This document shows, piece by piece, positions 16,871-24,586 of a stretch of DNA of 49,491 nucleotides (the first letter of the stretch is position 1; each line of letters begins with the position of its first letter). The notes below the pieces were generated by a model. The model was not told the DNA's origin and searched no databases. It saw only the letters and a program-made list of their open reading frames with translations. Origin of the DNA: Cupriavidus sp. IDO (GTDB taxonomy: Bacteria; Pseudomonadota; Gammaproteobacteria; Burkholderiales; Burkholderiaceae). The position numbers and the translations under genes were made by a program. Location: contig NZ_JWMA01000021.1 of the NCBI RefSeq assembly GCF_000812465.1, positions 1 to 49,491 of the forward strand, in the 5' to 3' direction.

Positions 16871-18097
16871 ATGCCTGATATCCGTACCGGCGCCGCCTTA
16901 CTGGCTTGCGCCACCCTGTTCGCGGCGACTGCTTCCGCAGCCGACCCGGCCCCCATCAGCGACGGCGTGGTCAAGATCGGTGTGCTGACCGACATGTCGT
17001 CGATCTTTTCCGACATCGGCGGCAAGGGCTCGGTGGTGGCCGCGCAGATGGCCGTGGACGATTTCGGCGGCAAGGTGCTGGGCGCCCCCATCCAGGTGGT
17101 CAGCGCCGACCACCAGAACAAGACCGACGTCGCCGCCACGCTGGCGCGCGGCTGGATCGACAACCAGAAGGTCGACGTGATCCAGGACGCGCTGCCGTCT
17201 TCGGTCGCGCTGGCCGTGTCCAACCTGGGCAAGCTCAAGCACAAGATCGTCATCGCCAGCGGTGCCGGCACCACGCGCCTGAGCAATGAAGACTGCTCGC
17301 CCTACACCATCCAGTACTCGTACGACACGTATGCCTTCGCGGCCAACACGGTCAAGGCGCTGGCCCGGCGCGGCGACAACAGCTGGTACTTCCTGACGGT
17401 GGACTACGCGCTGGGCGCGTCGCTGGAGAAGGACGGCACCGAGGCGCTGTCCAGTGTCGGAGGCACCCTGAAGGGCAAGGCCAGGCATCCGATCAACTCC
17501 GCTGACCTGTCGTCCTACCTGCTGCAGGGGCAGGCTTCGGGCGCGAAGGTGATCGGGCTGGCCAACGCAGGCGCCGACACGGTCAATGCGATCAAGACCG
17601 CCGCGGACTTCGGCATCAACACCGCGGGCAAGCAGAAGCTGGCCGGGCTGCACATGTTCATCAGCGACATCCACAGCCTGGGGCTGCAAGCCGCGCAGGG
17701 CATGACGCTGACGACATCGTTCTACTGGGACCGCGACGACGCCACGCGCGCTTGGTCGCAACGCTTCTTCGAGAAGACCGGGCGCATGCCGACCCTGGTG
17801 CATGCCGGCGTGTACTCGTCAACCACGCATTATCTGAAAGCGATCCAGGCCGCGCGCACCGACGACAGCGATGCCGTGCTGGTGCGCATGCGCGAGACCC
17901 CGGTCAACGACTTCTTCGCCAAAAACGGCACGATCCGCGCCGACGGCCTGATGGTGCACGACATGTACCTGGTCGAAGTGAAGCGGCCACAGGAGTCCAA
18001 GCGCCCCTGGGACTACTACAAGATCAAGACCGTGATCCCCGCGAGCGAAGCGTTCCGCCCGCTCAGCGCAAGCACTTGTCCGCTGGTCAGGAAGTAG
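16871..18097 (+). CDS. ABC transporter substrate-binding protein, Liv/aromatic type
   Basis: A 408-residue periplasmic protein with a clear signal peptide (residues about 1-24, ending ATASAADPA). The mature part is a type I periplasmic-binding fold: VVKIGVLTDMSSIFSDIGGK at the start, then AAQMAVDDFGGKVLG and HQNKTDVAATLARGWID. It would deliver the substrate to the permeases encoded downstream. GGAG lies 7 nt before the ATG; the upstream in-frame GTG at 16859 overlaps this site and is rejected. Homologues near aromatic-degradation genes often bind aromatic acids rather than branched-chain amino acids. Confidence 0.88.
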   Translation: MPDIRTGAALLACATLFAATASAADPAPISDGVVKIGVLTDMSSIFSDIGGKGSVVAAQMAVDDFGGKVLGAPIQVVSADHQNKTDVAATLARGWIDNQKVDVIQDALPSSVALAVSNLGKLKHKIVIASGAGTTRLSNEDCSPYTIQYSYDTYAFAANTVKALARRGDNSWYFLTVDYALGASLEKDGTEALSSVGGTLKGKARHPINSADLSSYLLQGQASGAKVIGLANAGADTVNAIKTAADFGINTAGKQKLAGLHMFISDIHSLGLQAAQGMTLTTSFYWDRDDATRAWSQRFFEKTGRMPTLVHAGVYSSTTHYLKAIQAARTDDSDAVLVRMRETPVNDFFAKNGTIRADGLMVHDMYLVEVKRPQESKRPWDYYKIKTVIPASEAFRPLSASTCPLVRK

Positions 18098-18164
18098 GCC
18101 GATACCCCTCACCGAGGCCGGCATGCCAGCCGGCGCTCCACCTCATTGCAGAGAGCAAGCGATC

Positions 18165-18854
18165 ATGAAGACCCTTACCTTTGATATCTACACCCGCCAT
18201 GGCAAGTCGCAACGCACCGTTACCATCCACCAGCTCGTCGTGGCGGGCTGGACCGGCCGAGACGTCGAAGCCATGGAAGCCCACATCCGTGAACTGGAAG
18301 AACTGGGCGTGAAGCGCCCGCCCTATACGCCGGTGTTCTATCGCGTCGCTGCGCAACGCCTGGGGCCAGCCCCGGAAATCCAGGTCAGCGGCGAGGCCAG
18401 CAGCGGCGAAGCCGAGTTCCTTCTGGTCAGGGACGGCGATGAAATCCTGGTGGGCATTGCCTCGGACCATACCGACCGCGAAGCCGAGACCTACGGCATC
18501 ACGGTGTCCAAGCAGATGTGCGAGAAGCCCTGTGCTTCGGCCCTGTGGCGCCTTTCTGAGGTGGAAGGCCACTGGGACCAGCTGGTGCTGCGCTCCTACG
18601 CCACCATCGACGGCGAACGCGTGCTGTATCAGCAGGGTCTGGTGACCGCCATGCGCTCCCCGGCGGACCTGCTTGAGCGCTTCAGCGGCCATGGCGGCCA
18701 CTTTGGCGAAGGCTCCGCCATGCTGTGCGGCACGCTGCCCGCCATCGGCGGCATCCGCCCGGCCGAGCGCTTCGAGATCGAGCTGGAAGACCCGGTGCTG
18801 GGGCGCACGCTGCGCCACGCGTACGCGGTCGCGGCCCTGCCCGTCGCGGGCTGA
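18165..18854 (+). CDS. DUF2848 family protein
   Basis: A 229-residue protein matching DUF2848, a family of unknown function with distant likeness to fumarylacetoacetate hydrolases. Recognisable parts are QLVVAGWTGRDVEAMEAHI, then PPYTPVFYRVAAQRL, ILVGIASDHTDREAETYGI, KQMCEKPCASALW and a C-terminal AIGGIRPAERFEIELEDPVLG. Members commonly lie in clusters with amidases and Liv-type transporters, as here. A hydrolytic or decarboxylating role late in the pathway is a guess. Confidence 0.8.
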   Translation: MKTLTFDIYTRHGKSQRTVTIHQLVVAGWTGRDVEAMEAHIRELEELGVKRPPYTPVFYRVAAQRLGPAPEIQVSGEASSGEAEFLLVRDGDEILVGIASDHTDREAETYGITVSKQMCEKPCASALWRLSEVEGHWDQLVLRSYATIDGERVLYQQGLVTAMRSPADLLERFSGHGGHFGEGSAMLCGTLPAIGGIRPAERFEIELEDPVLGRTLRHAYAVAALPVAG

Positions 18855-18903
18855 GCATGCCGCGCTATCCCAACCGAAAAGGCAGCGCCACGGAGTCACG
18901 GCC

Positions 18904-19677
18904 ATGCACCACGACCTGATACTAGAGACCCGCAACCTCGGCAAGGCCTTCCGTGGCTTTACCGCGGTGAGCGACGTCAACCTGCGGGTGCGCCGCGGGT
19001 CGATCCATGCCTTGATCGGCCCCAACGGCGCCGGCAAGACGACTTGCTTCAACCTGCTCACCAAGTTCCTGGGGCCGACCACTGGCACCATCCTTTTCAA
19101 CGGCATCGACATCACCCGCGAGAAGCCCGCGCAGGTCGCGCGGCGCGGCGTGATCCGCTCGTTCCAGATCTCGGCGGTGTTCCCGCACATGACGGTGATG
19201 GAGAACGTGCGCATCGGGCTGCAGCGGCAACTGGGCACGACGTACCAGTTCTGGCGCAACGAGCGCTCGCTCGAGGTGATCAACGATCGCGCCATGGTAC
19301 TGCTCGAACAGGTCGGCTTGACCGAGTTCGCGCACACGCTGACGGTGAACCTGCCGTACGGCCGCAAGCGCGCGCTGGAGATCGCCACTACGCTGGCGAT
19401 GGAGCCCGAGCTGATGCTGCTCGACGAACCCACCCAGGGCATGGGCCACGAGGACGTGGACCGCGTCACGCAACTAATCAAGAAGGTCTCGGCGGGCCGC
19501 ACCATCCTGATGGTGGAACACAACATGAGCGTGGTGTCGTCGATTGCGGACAAGATCACCGTGCTGCAGCGTGGCGCGATCCTGGCCGAAGGCCCGTATG
19601 CGGAAGTGTCGAAGGACCCGCGCGTGATGGAGGCCTACATGGGCACCGCCGATGCCGAGCTGCAAGGCGCGCACTGA
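18904..19677 (+). CDS. ABC transporter ATP-binding protein, LivG type
   Basis: A 257-residue cytoplasmic ATPase. The Walker A motif GPNGAGKTT has Lys45; the signature region is LPYGRKRALEIA, the usual LivG variant of LSGGQ, followed by Walker B LMLLDEPTQGM and the switch His in MVEHNM. It pairs with the LivF-type ATPase encoded next to power uptake through the two permeases. The start at 18904 is supported by ACGGAG and avoids an unlikely long extension. Confidence 0.92.
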   Translation: MHHDLILETRNLGKAFRGFTAVSDVNLRVRRGSIHALIGPNGAGKTTCFNLLTKFLGPTTGTILFNGIDITREKPAQVARRGVIRSFQISAVFPHMTVMENVRIGLQRQLGTTYQFWRNERSLEVINDRAMVLLEQVGLTEFAHTLTVNLPYGRKRALEIATTLAMEPELMLLDEPTQGMGHEDVDRVTQLIKKVSAGRTILMVEHNMSVVSSIADKITVLQRGAILAEGPYAEVSKDPRVMEAYMGTADAELQGAH

Positions 19678-19694
19678 ACCGGGAGACCAAAGAT

Positions 19695-20420
19695 ATGACG
19701 ACATCCGATACTCCCGCCCTGGAAATCAAGGACCTGCACGCCTGGTACGGCGAATCGCACATCCTGCACGGCGTGGACCTGACCGTGAACTGCGGCGAAG
19801 TGGTCACGCTGCTGGGCCGCAACGGCGCCGGCCGCACCACCACACTGCGCGCGATCATGGGCATGACTGCGGCGCGCAAGGGCTCGATCAAGGTCAAAGG
19901 CCAGGAGACCATCAGCCTGCCGACGCACAAGATTGCGCACCACGGCATCGGCTATTGCCCCGAAGAGCGGGCGATCTTCTCCAGCCTTTCATGCGAAGAG
20001 AATCTGATGCTGCCGCCGGTGCTCAAGGGCGCAGACACCAGCAAGAGCATGAGCGAGGCCGAACTCTATGAGATGTTCCCCAACCTGAAGGAGCGCCGCC
20101 AGAGCCAGGGCACGCGCCTGTCGGGCGGCGAGCAGCAGATGCTGGCGGTCGGGCGCATCCTGCGCACGGGTGCCAACCTGCTGCTGCTCGATGAAATCTC
20201 GGAAGGGTTGGCACCGGTGATCGTGCAGGCGCTTGCACGCATGATCCTTCTGCTCAAGCAGAAGGGGTACACGGTGGTGATGGTGGAGCAGAATTTCCGC
20301 TTCGCCGCGCCGCTGGCGGACCGCTTCTACGTGATGGAGCACGGCAGCATCGTCGAACGCTTCGCGGCCAGTGAGCTGCGGACCAGGATGCCGGTGCTGC
20401 ATGAATTGCTGGGCGTATGA
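19695..20420 (+). CDS. ABC transporter ATP-binding protein, LivF type, with Arg in Walker A
   Basis: A 241-residue ATPase of the LivF type. Its Walker A reads GRNGAGRTTT: position 47, normally the lysine that contacts ATP phosphates, is Arg (codon CGC at 19833). The signature LSGGEQQMLAVGRIL, Walker B LLLLDEISEGL and switch His-equivalent region MVEQNF are otherwise normal for LivF. The second LivF in this window keeps Lys47. The change may be tolerated because the LivG partner has an intact site, or may be a natural variant of this subfamily. Confidence 0.9.
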   Translation: MTTSDTPALEIKDLHAWYGESHILHGVDLTVNCGEVVTLLGRNGAGRTTTLRAIMGMTAARKGSIKVKGQETISLPTHKIAHHGIGYCPEERAIFSSLSCEENLMLPPVLKGADTSKSMSEAELYEMFPNLKERRQSQGTRLSGGEQQMLAVGRILRTGANLLLLDEISEGLAPVIVQALARMILLLKQKGYTVVMVEQNFRFAAPLADRFYVMEHGSIVERFAASELRTRMPVLHELLGV

Positions 20421-20429
20421 GGAGCACCC

Positions 20430-21314
20430 ATGACCCTGTTTGAAATCCCGTTCCCGGCGCTGTTGTCGCAGTTGCTGCTGGGGTTAGTCAACGGCGCCTT
20501 CTACGCCATGCTGAGCCTGGGCCTGGCGGTCATCTTCGGGCTGTTGAACGTCATCAACTTCGCGCACGGTGCGCTCTTCATGCTGGGCGCGGTGCTGGGG
20601 TGGGCCGGCATGACCTATGCGGGGCTCAGCTACTGGGCGATACTGCTGCTGTCACCGCTGGTGGTGGCCGCGCTGGGCGTGGGGATCGAGAGGACCATGC
20701 TGCGCTGGATCTACAAGCTCGACCACATCTATGGCCTGCTGCTGACGCTGGGCATCACGCTGGTGGTCGAAGGCATCTTCCGCTCGGTCTATGGCGTGTC
20801 CGGACTGCCTTATTCCCCGCCCGAAGCGCTGCAGGGTGCCTCCGACCTTGGCTTCATGCGCTTGCCCAATTACCGCATGTGGGTGGTTGGGGCATCGCTG
20901 ACGGTCTGCCTGTCGACCTGGTACGTGATCGAGAAGACCAAGGTGGGCGCCTACCTGCGCGCCGGTACCGAGAACCCCAAGGTGGTCGAGGCCTTCGGCG
21001 TCAACGTGCCGCTGATGGTGACGCTGACCTACGGCTTCGGCGTGGCGCTGGCTGCGTTTGCCGGGGTGCTGGCGGCGCCGGTCATGCAGGTATCGCCGCT
21101 GATGGGGCAGAACCTGATTATCGTCGTGTTCGCGGTGGTAGTGATCGGCGGCATGGGCTCGATCATGGGCTCGATCCTGACCGGCCTCGGGCTGGGCGTG
21201 ATCGAAGGGCTGACCAAGGTGTTGTACCCGGAAGCATCGTCCACCGTTGTCTTCGTCATCATGGTGGTGGTGCTGTTGTTGCGCCCGGCAGGGCTGTTCG
21301 GAAAGGAGAAGTGA
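20430..21314 (+). CDS. ABC transporter permease, LivH type
   Basis: A 294-residue inner-membrane protein with about eight hydrophobic segments. LLLGLVNGAFYAMLSLGLAV at the start, NVINFAHGALFMLGA and the C-terminal GGMGSIMGSILTGLGLGVIE are typical of LivH. AGGAG lies five nucleotides before the ATG. Its stop overlaps the livM-type start by one base. Confidence 0.92.
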   Translation: MTLFEIPFPALLSQLLLGLVNGAFYAMLSLGLAVIFGLLNVINFAHGALFMLGAVLGWAGMTYAGLSYWAILLLSPLVVAALGVGIERTMLRWIYKLDHIYGLLLTLGITLVVEGIFRSVYGVSGLPYSPPEALQGASDLGFMRLPNYRMWVVGASLTVCLSTWYVIEKTKVGAYLRAGTENPKVVEAFGVNVPLMVTLTYGFGVALAAFAGVLAAPVMQVSPLMGQNLIIVVFAVVVIGGMGSIMGSILTGLGLGVIEGLTKVLYPEASSTVVFVIMVVVLLLRPAGLFGKEK

Positions 21315-22324
21315 TGAGCGAACAATCTATCGCCGCGATCGGCGTGCGGCAGCAGCAGGTGGCGGGGCGCCTGCAGGTTCTGTACTGCGTGGTGCTGGCG
21401 TGCCTGCTGGCCGCGCCGCTGGCCGGTGCGTATCCGCTGTTCGTGCTCAAGGTGCTGTGCTTCGCGCTGTTTGCGTGCGCCTTCAACCTGCTGATCGGGT
21501 ACACCGGGCTGCTCTCGTTCGGCCATGCGGCCTTCTTCGGCGGTGCCGGCTACGCGGCCGGCCATGCGATGAAGGTCTGGGGCGTGACGCCCGAGATTGG
21601 CCTGATCCTGGGCACCGCCACGGGCGCGCTGATCGGCTACGTGGTGGGCTCGTTGGCCATCCGCCGCCAGGGTATCTACCTCTCGATGATCACGCTGGCG
21701 CTGGCGCAGATGCTGTTCTTCATCTGCCTGCAGGCGCCGTTCACCGGCGGCGAGGACGGCCTGCAGGGCATTCCGCGCGGCAAGCTGTTCGGCCTGATGT
21801 CGCTGTCGAACGACATGACGCTGTACTACGTGGCGCTGGCCATCATCGTCGCGGCCTTCGCGCTGATCGTGCGTACCGTGCATTCGCCGTTCGGCCAGAT
21901 CCTCAAGGCGATCAAGGAGAACGAGCCGCGCACCATCTCGCTGGGTTACGACGTGGACCGCTTCAAGCTGATGGCCTTCGTGCTGTCGGCCGCCCTGTCC
22001 GGCCTGGCCGGTTCGATCAAGGCACTGGTGCTGGGCTTCGAGACACTGACCGATGTGCACTGGTCGATGTCCGGCATGGTCATCCTGATGACGCTGCTGG
22101 GCGGGCTCGGCACGATCACCGGCCCGATCGTAGGCGCCTTCGTGGTGGTGGCGCTGGAGAACAAGCTCGGCGAACTGGGCAGCTACCTGGGGACCGCGAC
22201 GGGCATCGAGTGGTTCAATGGACTCGGGGAATCAGTGTCAATGGTGACCGGCATCATCTTCATCGTGTGCGTGCTGACCTTCCGCAAGGGCATTGTGGGC
22301 AGTCTGGGACGACGCCCTGGATGA
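21314..22324 (+). CDS. ABC transporter permease, LivM type
   Basis: A 336-residue inner-membrane permease, partner of the LivH-type protein. Hallmarks are FNLLIGYTGLLSFGHAAFFG near residues 55-75, a cytoplasmic loop AIKENEPRTISLGYDV that couples to the ATPases, and GGLGTITGPIVGAF. It is the last gene of the ten-gene operon; its start overlaps the previous stop (GTGATGA), and a strong palindrome follows its stop by 35 bp. Confidence 0.92.
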   Translation: MSEQSIAAIGVRQQQVAGRLQVLYCVVLACLLAAPLAGAYPLFVLKVLCFALFACAFNLLIGYTGLLSFGHAAFFGGAGYAAGHAMKVWGVTPEIGLILGTATGALIGYVVGSLAIRRQGIYLSMITLALAQMLFFICLQAPFTGGEDGLQGIPRGKLFGLMSLSNDMTLYYVALAIIVAAFALIVRTVHSPFGQILKAIKENEPRTISLGYDVDRFKLMAFVLSAALSGLAGSIKALVLGFETLTDVHWSMSGMVILMTLLGGLGTITGPIVGAFVVVALENKLGELGSYLGTATGIEWFNGLGESVSMVTGIIFIVCVLTFRKGIVGSLGRRPG

Positions 22325-22358
22325 GGCGAAACCACCCTTCCACGCCACGGATCTTTTT

Positions 22359-22397
22359 CCCTTCTCCCGCTTGCGGGAGAGGGGCCGGGGGAGAAGG
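22359..22397. terminator. Extragenic palindrome after the Liv operon
   Basis: TCTCCCGC-TT-GCGGGAGA (22363-22380) is nested in a wider pairing of CCTTCTCCC (22360) with GGGAGAAGG (22389). From general knowledge, palindromes of this CTCCCGCTTGCGGGAG type are scattered between genes in Cupriavidus, Ralstonia and Xanthomonas genomes. It follows a T-run and the operon end, so it may also terminate transcription or protect the mRNA end. Confidence 0.65.
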
Positions 22398-22737
22398 CAT
22401 CCCTCACTCAACGCGGCCTACAAGATGGGGCCGGAAGCCCGCACGCGGCTCGCGCGGGCGATCGGGGAACTGGTGTTGCGGGCGCAGGCCGAGGGTGTGG
22501 CTGCCGAACCGAGCGCCCCACAGCCAGGAGGCCGGTCGCGGTCGTCCAGGATCGTCCTTTTCCTGCGGATTTATATGGTTATGAGTCAGCCCCGAGCCCT
22601 TTGCTGGTGTGGGTTGCAGCCCATTCACCTGGCCCTATTGCGGCCATCCGAGCACTTGTCGTACAGTTTTGTCCCGGACGACACCCCGAAAAGTGTAGAT
22701 GTCGGCATTTGCGTATCGCTACGTTGGCAGGTAAGAG
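22398..22737. other. No gene recognised between the palindrome and the transposase remnant
   Basis: A frame through 22420-22600 encodes MGPEARTRLARAIGELVLRA followed by low-complexity residues. I recognise no family, and there is no good ribosome site. The composition becomes less GC-rich after about 22600. I treat it as intergenic or degraded DNA. Confidence 0.4.
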
Positions 22738-22935
22738 TTGCCTGCCCGCTTTACCGAATTTGACCTGAGGCAGTTTGTTCAGCTCACCAGTGCTGACATC
22801 GCGGCAATACGGGAGCGGTTTCGGGCCGACAGGTACGCCGCGGTCGGCCTACAGCTCGTTTGGCCGTTGGACCGGTTTGCTGCCGTTCCGCGCAATCTCC
22901 TTCGGTACCTGTGTGAAGTGCATTTTCCGCCTATG
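22738..22935 (+). mobile_element. Possible N-terminal remnant of a Tn3-family transposase
   Basis: About 65 residues read ARFTEFDLRQFVQLTSADIA then IRERFRADRYAAVGLQLVW and RNLLRYLCEV. This resembles the DUF4158 N-terminal domain of Tn3-type transposases (FxLTxxDxAxIRxRR...R-G-ALQL...P-xVLxYLAxQL). Downstream the frame decays and no transposase core or 38-bp inverted repeat is visible. The match is weak. Confidence 0.4.
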
Positions 22936-23263
22936 ATGCGCAAATGCTCGCGGCGGTCAACCGCGCAGTGTCGGCGGCCACGCTGCAGCACTGCACGAAA
23001 TCCGTCCGCAGTCCGCGGGCTGACGGATCTGCAACACCTCGAGTGGATCAAGGCGCCTTCCAATTCACCAGCCTGGGCTGTCCTCGACGAGGTCATCGTT
23101 CTTTTGGCGCGGAATCTGGCGATAGCCGAATGGCGAGCCGCCTGCAGCAAAGCTACCTGGACCAGCGGCTATCGGCACCGAGCGTTCTTACAAGTCAGTG
23201 ATTGGCATCGCTCTTGGCCAAGCCGCCAAATTTCGCACCAAGAAATGACCACGTGGAGGCATG
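22936..23263. other. No intact gene; probable degraded DNA
   Basis: Frames on both strands are open for 80-190 codons but encode no pattern I recognise. The stretch follows the possible transposase remnant and may be its decayed continuation. Confidence 0.35.
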
Positions 23264-24121
23264 TCAGGTTTCAAGCGCGGACAGCGCCGCCTCTATAAAC
23301 CTACTGACTTTGGCCGATATGTATTGGCGGGTGGGGTAGGCAAGCCAAAGGCACATTTCCGGAAGCGGCGCTGCGCTCAATACTTGAATGAGGCGTCCTT
23401 GGAGTAGATCGTCCTTTACCATGAAGTCCGGCAACAGAGCTATCCCGCAATTCTCGAGCGCGAGCATTCTTAGCATGGCACTGCTGGTACTGGTATCGAG
23501 GCGGCAACTCGGTAATGCACGCACCTTTTCGGTAAAGCGGCGCAGACACAAGACTCTATGATCAATGAGATCGTGCCACTGGGTTGGAACTGGCCTGGAT
23601 CCAAGATAGGTGGGGGTGCAACATGCGATGAACCGCCCGAAGGGCACACACCTACTGACGATGGATTCGCTGGTGAGCATTGTGTCCAGCGCGATGGCCA
23701 TATCGTAGCCTTCTTCTACCAAGTCGATGTGGCGGTCGACGATCGAGATGTCGAGTGATACCTCCGGAAAGTGGTAAGTAAAGTCTGAGAAGACCCTCGG
23801 CAAAATGGTGAGCGCGAGGGTGGAAGGCAGCGCGACCCTGAGCACGCCACTGGGGCGGATGTGGTCTTTTACTGCAACTTCATCAGCCTGCGCTACAGCA
23901 TCGAGGATCACCTGGCAACGTTGGGCGTAGTCTAGTCCAATGTCTGTCGGCGTGACGCTACGTGTACTGCGTTGCAGCAGGCGAGACCGGAGCCGGCTCT
24001 CCAGGCTGGCAACCGCGCGGGTCGCCGTGGCAGGCGAGATGTCAAGTGCGCGAGCAGCGGCCGCGAACGAAGCATTCTCCACTACCTGCACAAAGATGCG
24101 CATGCTGAAAAGTCGATCCAA
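23264..24121 (-). CDS. LysR-family transcriptional regulator
   Basis: A 285-residue LysR protein. The helix-turn-helix is at the N-terminus: FAAAARALDISPATATRAVA, followed by ESRLRSRLLQRSTRSVTPTD, the pattern of the group with a V-x-P-T-D wing. A substrate-binding effector domain follows. The typical LysR opening MDRLFSMRIFVQVVE requires a TTG start at 24121; an ATG six codons later (24103) is the alternative. It is transcribed away from the DUF4148 gene, with 148 bp between them, and not towards any catabolic operon, so its target is unclear. Confidence 0.82.
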   Translation of the reverse strand: MDRLFSMRIFVQVVENASFAAAARALDISPATATRAVASLESRLRSRLLQRSTRSVTPTDIGLDYAQRCQVILDAVAQADEVAVKDHIRPSGVLRVALPSTLALTILPRVFSDFTYHFPEVSLDISIVDRHIDLVEEGYDMAIALDTMLTSESIVSRCVPFGRFIACCTPTYLGSRPVPTQWHDLIDHRVLCLRRFTEKVRALPSCRLDTSTSSAMLRMLALENCGIALLPDFMVKDDLLQGRLIQVLSAAPLPEMCLWLAYPTRQYISAKVSRFIEAALSALET

Positions 24122-24269
24122 TTTCTGTGTCCAAGGATTGTTTCAGGGCGTGAAACGCCATATGGGCGTTCCCAATCTGGTCGCATTGCGGTCGGGTCGC
24201 TACTGTTGTGAGTATCGAAACTGCGTATTTGACTGCCAGCGACTGCTGGCGGTTAGGAAAGGAGTGAAC

Positions 24270-24485
24270 ATGAAGAATCGAACCGGCTTGCTGGGCACAC
24301 TTATGCTCGTTGTCCCGGTCATATTCCCCGCCGTTGCTGCGGAGAGTCAGCCGACATGCGGTGCTACCCAGGTCGTGACCCGGGCGCAAGTGCAGCGGGA
24401 ACTGGCTGAGGCAGTGTCGCAGGGGCGCGTCGTAACGGAGAACAACTACCCAGAGATCTTCCTGAAGCCTGCCGCTGTCCGGTGA
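24270..24485 (+). CDS. DUF4148 small periplasmic protein
   Basis: A 71-residue protein with a signal peptide (MKNRTGLLGTLMLVVPVIFP, cleavage near AVAAES) and the DUF4148 core VTRAQVQRELAEAVSQGRV. Burkholderiaceae carry many such short secreted proteins; their function is unknown. GGAAAGGAG before the ATG supports translation. It is divergent from the LysR gene, which may control it. Confidence 0.7.
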   Translation: MKNRTGLLGTLMLVVPVIFPAVAAESQPTCGATQVVTRAQVQRELAEAVSQGRVVTENNYPEIFLKPAAVR

Positions 24486-24531
24486 GCGGATGTGGCATAG
24501 AGGGCGGCGGGATGATTCACCAAGGCTCACC

Positions 24532-24555
24532 GGGCATCCGCTTGTGCGGATGCCC
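24532..24555. terminator. Hairpin between convergent DUF4148 and hydrolase genes
   Basis: GGGCATCCGC, loop TTGT, GCGGATGCCC form a perfect 10-bp stem in the 100-bp gap between two convergent genes. No T-run follows; it probably serves as a bidirectional terminator. Confidence 0.6.
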
Positions 24556-24586
24556 CGGGTCAGTCCATGCTCGCCCGTGCGAAGAA

